From: Carposina sasakii
Lineage: Eukaryota > Arthropoda > Insecta > Lepidoptera > Carposinidae
NCBI GenBank assembly: GCA_014607495.2
Contig: CP053169.1
Coordinates: forward strand, 9,672,001 to 9,736,000
DNA length: 64,000 nt
Direction of reading: 5' to 3'
In this document: piece after piece, positions 58,366 to 64,000 of the stretch
Layout: every line of letters starts with the position of its first letter
How positions within the stretch are numbered: the first letter of the stretch is position 1
Translations under genes and position numbers: made by a program
Notes under the pieces: model-generated
Told to the model about the DNA's origin: nothing
Seen by the model: only the letters and a program-made list of their open reading frames with translations
The model's database searches: none

Positions 58366-58640
58366 TACATACATACATACATATAATCACGCCTTTATCC
58401 CTTACGGGGTAGGCAGAGCACCAAGGGCCGATAGAACCACATGGTGCCACTTCTGACCAATATTGAGGGTATAGTTGAGATGTACAAGTTCGGTTAGTAG
58501 TGACAGGTGGTCAGCCCATCGCCTACAAAACACCAAGACTCTCTTGTCCCTCTACTGACTTGTACAGTATGCCCGGGAAGAGAAGCAGCCGTAGTATCAT
58601 ACGTTTTTTTTTCTCTCCCAGAGCAGCATAGAAGAAGCTA
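58366..58640. repeat. SINE between proteases B and C
   Basis: It is a full-length copy from the (CATA)n start through TACGGGGTAGGCAGAGCACC to CTCCCAGAGCAGCATAGAAG. Confidence 0.78.
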
Positions 58641-58669
58641 CAAATATAGCCCCCAACAAAGCATCAATC

Positions 58670-58855
58670 TACAGAAGAGACTCGAAATCACATGTTTATG
58701 AGTATGTAGTAGGTAGGTACGTATGGATGGAGAATTTATAAACAGCTTAGGAATGTTCATAAAATCTCTAAAAATAAACATGTTATTCTCAAATTTTGTG
58801 GATAGGTCCTGTATAGTGGGCTATTTTCATAGAGCATCCCTTTTGTTACATCCTG
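58670..58855. mobile_element. TA MITE family 2, 5'-truncated
   Basis: GGAGAATTTATAAACAGC through ATCCCTTTTGTTACATCCTG, followed by TA, matches the right half of 39187-39432. Confidence 0.65.
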
Positions 58856-59486
58856 TATAAAATTATGTACCAATCTTATTTCGCCGAAGTTTTAACACGC
58901 TCGATTACCCTTTCCGATCTTTCTGAATTAATCAGTGTTATCGGCCTCTACCTAATTCTTATCAAGAACATTATTTAATATCTACACTAATATACAGTAT
59001 ACTCGTAAGATTAAGAATAGTACATCTACAGTAGTACACAATAGTACATATGCGGTATTGCAGGAAATTGAAGCCGCTTTTTTGCTATTCTCAAATGAAT
59101 CGAGAGATTCCTGACGAAACTACGCGTGATAAAATCTAACCGCCATTTCTGAGAATGTTACGACAACGAACGACAATGCTATGATTATTGAAGCATACTG
59201 GTTATATTTCATTACGCGATCGATAAAGTGCTAACGAAATGAAGGCTTACAATTGGAGGAAATGATTAGTTCACTTAGTCAACTTCGCTGTCGCTCTTAA
59301 AATTGTTATATTGTCTATGCATTCACTTTTTGCCCGTGCTTGCATACCGACCTTGAGAGCAAGTAGTCTTTCCTTTAGCTAACAGAAAACTTTGGTGGCG
59401 CTTACATTCTTTATGTAATTAAAAAAAAATACATGCAGGTACTTTAGGAAGTAATCCATATAGGTAGGTAGAATGATTAAGATATA

Positions 59487-59507
59487 TTATCAGCTTAATT
59501 AGATAAG
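59487..59507 (+). promoter_or_regulatory. GATA/homeodomain module of protease C
   Basis: TTATC-A-GCTTAATTAGATAAG lies 93 bp upstream of the ATG, identical to gene B apart from the spacer base. Confidence 0.65.
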
Positions 59508-59585
59508 TATGGTAAGTAATTGATTAAATAACATTTGTCACAATGATTGATTTTGAGTTAGATTCAGAGTTTATAGTGACTCGTG

Positions 59586-62500
59586 ATGGAGTACCAGTAT
59601 ATTTTGGGTCTTATTCTGTCCTTGGGGATCGTTCAGGTAAACATTATTATTTTGTACCTATACTAGAAAAACTAGCATAATGTAAGGCCGTAAGGCGCAC
59701 TCTTTCATTACCATAACAGTTTTTACTATCAACGTCATCATCTCATCAGCTGCACCCAGCGCAGACGACACGATTTTTCCCGATAGTATGGAGAATTTTT
59801 AATTATCTCGGAAATTTTCATACAATCTTGAAAAATAAACTTATGATTTCGAGTCTCAAATTTGGTGTATAGGTTCTCTACAGTGGGCTATTCACGTAGC
59901 TTTTCGCTTAACATACCCTTTTTGTTACACCCTGTATAAGAAGATCGAAATGTAAATAATCTTTTATTATTGTTATTTTATAGTGTTTATTAATATATTT
60001 TTCTTGGGTGCGCCCACCACCGGGCCCTACACATACATGGGTGTAGGGCCCGGTGGTGGGCGCACCCATAGTGAATGTTTGAACTTCCGAATTGTAACGC
60101 CTAATACAATTTCATTTAATATATTTTTCTTAAGATATGAGGTTTTGCAAACCTAAAGCACAGGCCCAGCCTAGTTTAGGTAACCTGTATATCCTACCTA
60201 TTTAAATAGTAAGATTTTTTATGTACCTATGTATAGCAAATGTTTGATATTGAATAAAATTTTATTTATTTATTTACTATACGGGCGAAAAACCAAAATT
60301 GGCGGTAGCCTTTTGGCGTGCCCTGATGGAGGGTCCAGCAGTGGACTGCTCTAGGTTGATGTATGATAGATAAGAGTTCTAGTTCTATTCCCGATCTGTA
60401 CAATTGGTATAAATAAGTAGTGGACGTCCGCGAGTCAGTCCGCGTGGACTGCAGAAAAAACAAAATGTGGAAATTATCCGGTATAAAAATATTTTTCGGG
60501 AGAATGAATGATTGTAGCCCATGTGTTATTCAGATATGACGTAACCTATATTATTGTGAAGTTTCATCAAAATCCGTTCAGTAGTTTTTGCGTGAACGAG
60601 CAACAAACACACAAACATACATTCATCCGCACATTCTTTCGCATTTATAATATTACTAGCGACCCGCCCCGGCTTCGCACGTGTGTAGTGCTGATCTTAT
60701 ATATAAACCTTTCTCGTGAATCACCCTGTCTATTTAAAAAAACTGCATCAAAATTCGTTCCCTAGTTTGAAAGATCTAAGCATACATAGGGACAGACAGA
60801 CAGCGGCAAGCGACTTTGTTTTAAATATGTAGTAGAATTAGGATAGGATGTTAAGTAGCTGCAGGCTCGAACTTGAAATTTTTTTATCTCCAAAATTGTC
60901 ATATTTTAGGGGACAGACCCAAGCCCTGGACATGGTCAGGCTGCTATTATTGAAGACCTGCGGAATGGTATGTAATCCAAGCTGAACATAGCTCAAAGCC
61001 CTATGAGATCTCTAGTGTTATAGTTTTGAAATGACATTTGACAGCAAAGGGTAAGGGTCTGTCAAATTGGATAATGTTTAGCTTAAACAATATTTATATT
61101 GTTATCCAGCGAAGACCAATAATTAAATGAGGGACTGAGGTTGACAGGTTTTAAGCTAAAATATCATCTCCAGGAGCCTCCAGGGTGATAGCGGGCTGGC
61201 CAGCAGCTGACGGCCAGATCCCGTACCAAGTGAGCGTGCGCATGATCAACCCGATCGGAACCGTCAACTCTTGCGGCGGCTCCATCATCCATCATCAGTG
61301 GGTTATATCTGCTGCCCATTGTTTAGCCAAGTAAGTCCAAGATAGCAAATTCATGCATATCCACTGTCGTCCAGCCAGCCACAAGCGATGTCTACACCTC
61401 GAATCTTGACATAACTTCTTGTACAGCCGACTGACCTTCGTCATCCGCCTCGGCCTGACGAACCTTACCCAACCGCAGTACATCGTGGAGACAACCCGGA
61501 AGCACCTGCATCCTCGCTACATAGAGATCCTTGGAGGCGTTCAGCTCGATGACATCGCTTTGCTGGGATTGGAGCAGAGCATTCCTTACGGTGGTAAGAC
61601 TATTATAAAGGAATATTGTTTATGGTGGTTCTCCCATTACTGGAGGTCTGCCATCAGCTGACCTCTTGATTATGTTGATTTGTTCCTTGCCATTCGGAAC
61701 AGCGTTCTCTCAACTTTTAAAGCCATTGATTTAGCGAAAAGCTAAGAAAACGCACTTACGCGTATAACCATGGCGTAGGTATTAAAGTTTAAAATGATTA
61801 GGGCCCATATTTCTAATGGTCAGATAGCCTATCTGAAGGATAAACGTTGTCTTCTCCAAAACTTGATCTAGATAGAAACAGCATCAACTTTATTCTACAG
61901 ACAGGCTACCATACCATTGGAAAATTCATTATCGTTATTATTTATTTATATCCTATGTCAACTTAACAAAAAAGTGCAGCAAAAACTCCCGGTAGGGTAC
62001 TTGTAGCTTCATACCTAAGCTGAAGAGATCCCTCTAGTAATTCTGTATTTTATAGTCCTGAAAATAAAACATCTACCTATCCAATTGCTTTGGTAGAGTT
62101 CTTAACGATTACATTCCTTTCAGAATTCATCCAGCCATGCCGTCTGCAGAACAGCGCAGACAGGAACACCAACTACGTCGGCCAGGTGCTGACCGTCAGC
62201 GGTTATGGATTGACCGACGATGTTGTCAATGGTAAAATCTAGCTTTCCATCAAGGGTTCGCCCACCAGCGGGCCCTACACCTTCCGCTTGTTTGACTGAT
62301 GCTGTACATGTTTCGTAATCCTACTGGGTAAAAGTTTGTGATAAGATGCTTGGATTTGTAAGAGTTGGATTTTAATGTTAAAATTGTTCTTTAGCTCGTG
62401 CCTCGGAAACCACGTTCGTCCTGCGCGTGATCTCTCTCCGGTCGTGTCGGCTTTCCGTCCTATGAGTGTGATGGAACAAAAATAGAGAGTGCATCTGTGT

Positions 62501-63938
62501 TTGCACACACACTTGTGCCCTATAATATCTCTTGCGCACATGGCTAATCTCCGTTGAGATTGGCTGCCTTGACTGAAATACGATCGAAGACATTATTTAT
62601 TTATTCAGAATACCATCTTACCACATTCTAACTCTCGCAGGTGGCGCAGTCTCCGAGAGGCTCCTCTGGGTGCTCCTCCGAGGGATCACCAACGAGGAGT
62701 GCCTTGGCTGGTACTCCGACTCCTTGATCGATGACCAGATCATCTGTGCGGAGTACTATAACCATACTGAGCAATCTCCTTGCAATGTTAGTAGACAAAT
62801 TTCTGAGACCTTAGAAAAGTAACATTATCTCTCGATCGAATCGATAGAGGGTTACTAGAAGTAGTTTGTAGTAGTAAAACTAGATCAGTAGGTTGATTAT
62901 GTAACTTAAAAGCAAAGCTAAAGCAATGCGATCGCGAAAATTGTGAGTGTGTGACATATGTATGGCGACCTCCCACGCTAGCCCCGCGCACTCATCATTA
63001 TCGCGATCACATTGCTTTACGGCTTTGCTTTTGCCAGTTACACGTACGTAACCAGCCTACGGATCTGGTTTTTCATCGCGACTGCAGTTGTCTGTGATCG
63101 CAACCAATAATTCTCTTGCAGAGCACCGAGAATGCAATACGGCAATACGTACATAGCTGCTATTCTAAACCATATTACATAAGGGCCTATTTAAATTTCC
63201 AGGGTGACAGTGGAGGTCCCCTGACCATTGTGGACGAGGACGGTCTACCTACCATGGTAGGACTCGTCAGCTTCGGCTCTTTAGCAGGATGCAACAGCAT
63301 CTTCCCAACAGGTAAGCACATTATTTAACAATTGTATAGGTCTGTTCTGATCTCTTCCATCATCAGCAGCTGCATCTCTTTCCATATTCGTAAAGGAGTT
63401 TAGGGTTTCTTCAGGTGCTAGTAATTGGCTTTGTCGAGGTATCGTGGCCTCAGCAGCTTAAAGCCACTATCAACTGTGCCAATACGTACATTAATAAACA
63501 AACGGTTGCTTTCCTAAAATTGGAGTTGCCAGCAGAACTGCAGGATAACGAAGGGCATCCCACAGCCTCGTTAAGCATAGCAGGGGCAGATGACAATGAT
63601 CATTGAGAATTTAAGTTGCTAGCTTATACTCGTAGCCTGGGAGAATGCCTACGTTATTCCTTAGTCGACTCTTACGACATGCACGGAAGGAGACGCAGCT
63701 GATGTAATCTAGTAAAGCCCTGGTTCAGATCAGAAACAGACCTAGGTTAACGTGTTGTGAAGTGCGTAAATATGTATTTATTTGTGTAACTTGACTTGCA
63801 GCCTTCGTCCGCCCTGGTCACTACCACGAATGGTTCGAAGATGTCACCGGCATTAACTTTGACTGGAGCAATGGAGTCGAGAAACTCAACCCAACGAGCA
63901 TATTACTTATACTAGCGGTTTACTTTGTCGCTTTTTAA
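59586..63938 (+). CDS. Chymotrypsin-like serine protease C (S1A), eight exons
   Basis: Exons 59586-59636, 60910-60967, 61174-61330, 61427-61593, 62124-62231, 62641-62786, 63203-63311 and 63802-63938 encode 310 aa. Exon 2 has two extra codons in the propeptide (SPGHGQ). Activation follows Arg|VIAGW. The triad is His85 (SAAHC), Asp131 (DDIAL) and Ser232 (GDSGGP). The S1 base is Ser226 and the gate residue is Gly (VSFGSLAGC), as in chymotrypsins. It shares the unpaired QPCRLQ Cys and the [11 protein letters not shown] block; the C-terminus ends with a hydrophobic segment at 299-310 directly before the stop, preceded by small residues (Ser288-Asn289-Gly290) that could serve as a GPI attachment site. 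It is probably secreted or held on the outer cell surface. No canonical polyadenylation signal is seen before the window ends. Confidence 0.9.
59770..59938. mobile_element. TA MITE family 2 fragment, protease C intron 1
   Basis: AGTATGGAGAATTTTTAATT through CGCTTAACATACCC to TTGTTACACCCTG matches the right part of 39187-39432, with TA at the right flank. Confidence 0.65.
60006..60067. repeat. Perfect 27-bp hairpin, 8-nt loop
   Basis: Arms 60006-60032 and 60041-60067 are exact inverse complements around loop ATACATGG; each contains CCACCACCGGGCCCTACAC or its complement. A single diverged arm (TTCGCCCACCAGCGGGCCCT) occurs at 62253-62279 in intron 5. Confidence 0.92.
60299..60365 (+). repeat. 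LINE 3' tail fragment
   Basis: TGGCGTGCCCTGATGGAGG and GTCCAGCAGTGGACTGC match the tail of 55410. Confidence 0.55.
60417..60835 (-). mobile_element. Two adjoining Helitron-like copies, reverse
   Basis: 60417-60656 opens with GTGGACGTCCGCGAGTCAGT plus hairpin and ends at ATTTATAATATTAC. 60656-60835 opens with CTAGCGACCCGCCCCGGCTT and resembles 39493-39664. Confidence 0.65.
61610..62123. other. Protease C intron 4, nothing recognised
   Basis: Intronic AT-rich DNA without a supported repeat or exon. Confidence 0.45.
62360..62595 (+). repeat. Headless long SINE, protease C intron 5
   Basis: GTGCCTCGGAAACCACG, GATCTCTCTCCGGTCGTGTC and GAGAGTGCATCTGTGTTTGC match the body of 38413-38755. Confidence 0.7.
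62905..63050. repeat. Foldback MITE related to 35992/36140, protease C intron 6
   Basis: AAAAGCAAAGCTAAAGCAAT at the left and ATTGCTTTACGGCTTTGCTT at the right are inverted, with GCGATCGCGA near the inner edge. Confidence 0.7.
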
Positions 63939-64000
63939 TCACATGTATAGTGGAGCCATCTATCTGAAATATACAGAACTAAAGTCTTATACAAATCCTA

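Overview
This is a repeat-rich, AT-rich arthropod nuclear window, almost certainly from a moth or butterfly (Lepidoptera). The organism call rests on many copies of the small Helitron that starts TCTATACTAATATTATAAA and ends in a hairpin plus CTAG, on the typical lepidopteran SINE and LINE tails, and on the insect style of intron-containing genes. Most of the DNA is transposon-derived. The host genes all sit in the right half, apart from isolated candidate exons on the minus strand.

Layout. 1-9490 is a retrotransposon block: a long open BEL/Pao polyprotein, an LTR-like tail, then a Jockey-clade LINE whose endonuclease is broken and whose reverse transcriptase is open. 9500-32600 is mostly Helitrons, hAT elements, MITEs, SINEs and LINE tails. 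It also holds three minus-strand candidate exons: a THAP-type zinc-finger exon near 10.9 kb, a 5'UTR-like exon near 23.3 kb, and a short proline-rich terminal exon near 30.2 kb. 32662-38354 is a complete seven-exon gene for an HSPBP1/Fes1-type Hsp70 nucleotide-exchange factor (356 aa). 38.4-41.4 kb is again repeats.

41500-63938 holds a tandem array of three complete eight-exon chymotrypsin-family (S1A) serine proteases on the plus strand, called A, B and C here (303, 318 and 310 aa). They have identical intron phases, intact catalytic triads, Ser in the S1 pocket, and a shared unusual C-terminal region. B and C end in a hydrophobic tail that could be a GPI or membrane anchor signal; A has lost it. 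About 90 bp upstream of each ATG lies a shared palindromic module, TTATC-N-GCTTAATTAGATAA (GATA site, homeodomain core, GATA site). In gene A this module is split by a hAT transposon that carries two further MITEs and left an exact 8-bp target duplication. This is the most striking observation in the window.

Many insertions can be dated relative to each other because an empty copy of the same site is present elsewhere in the window. All calls come from reading the sequence. Family names for repeats come from structure (TIRs, target-site duplications, motifs) and remembered family knowledge, not from a database search.
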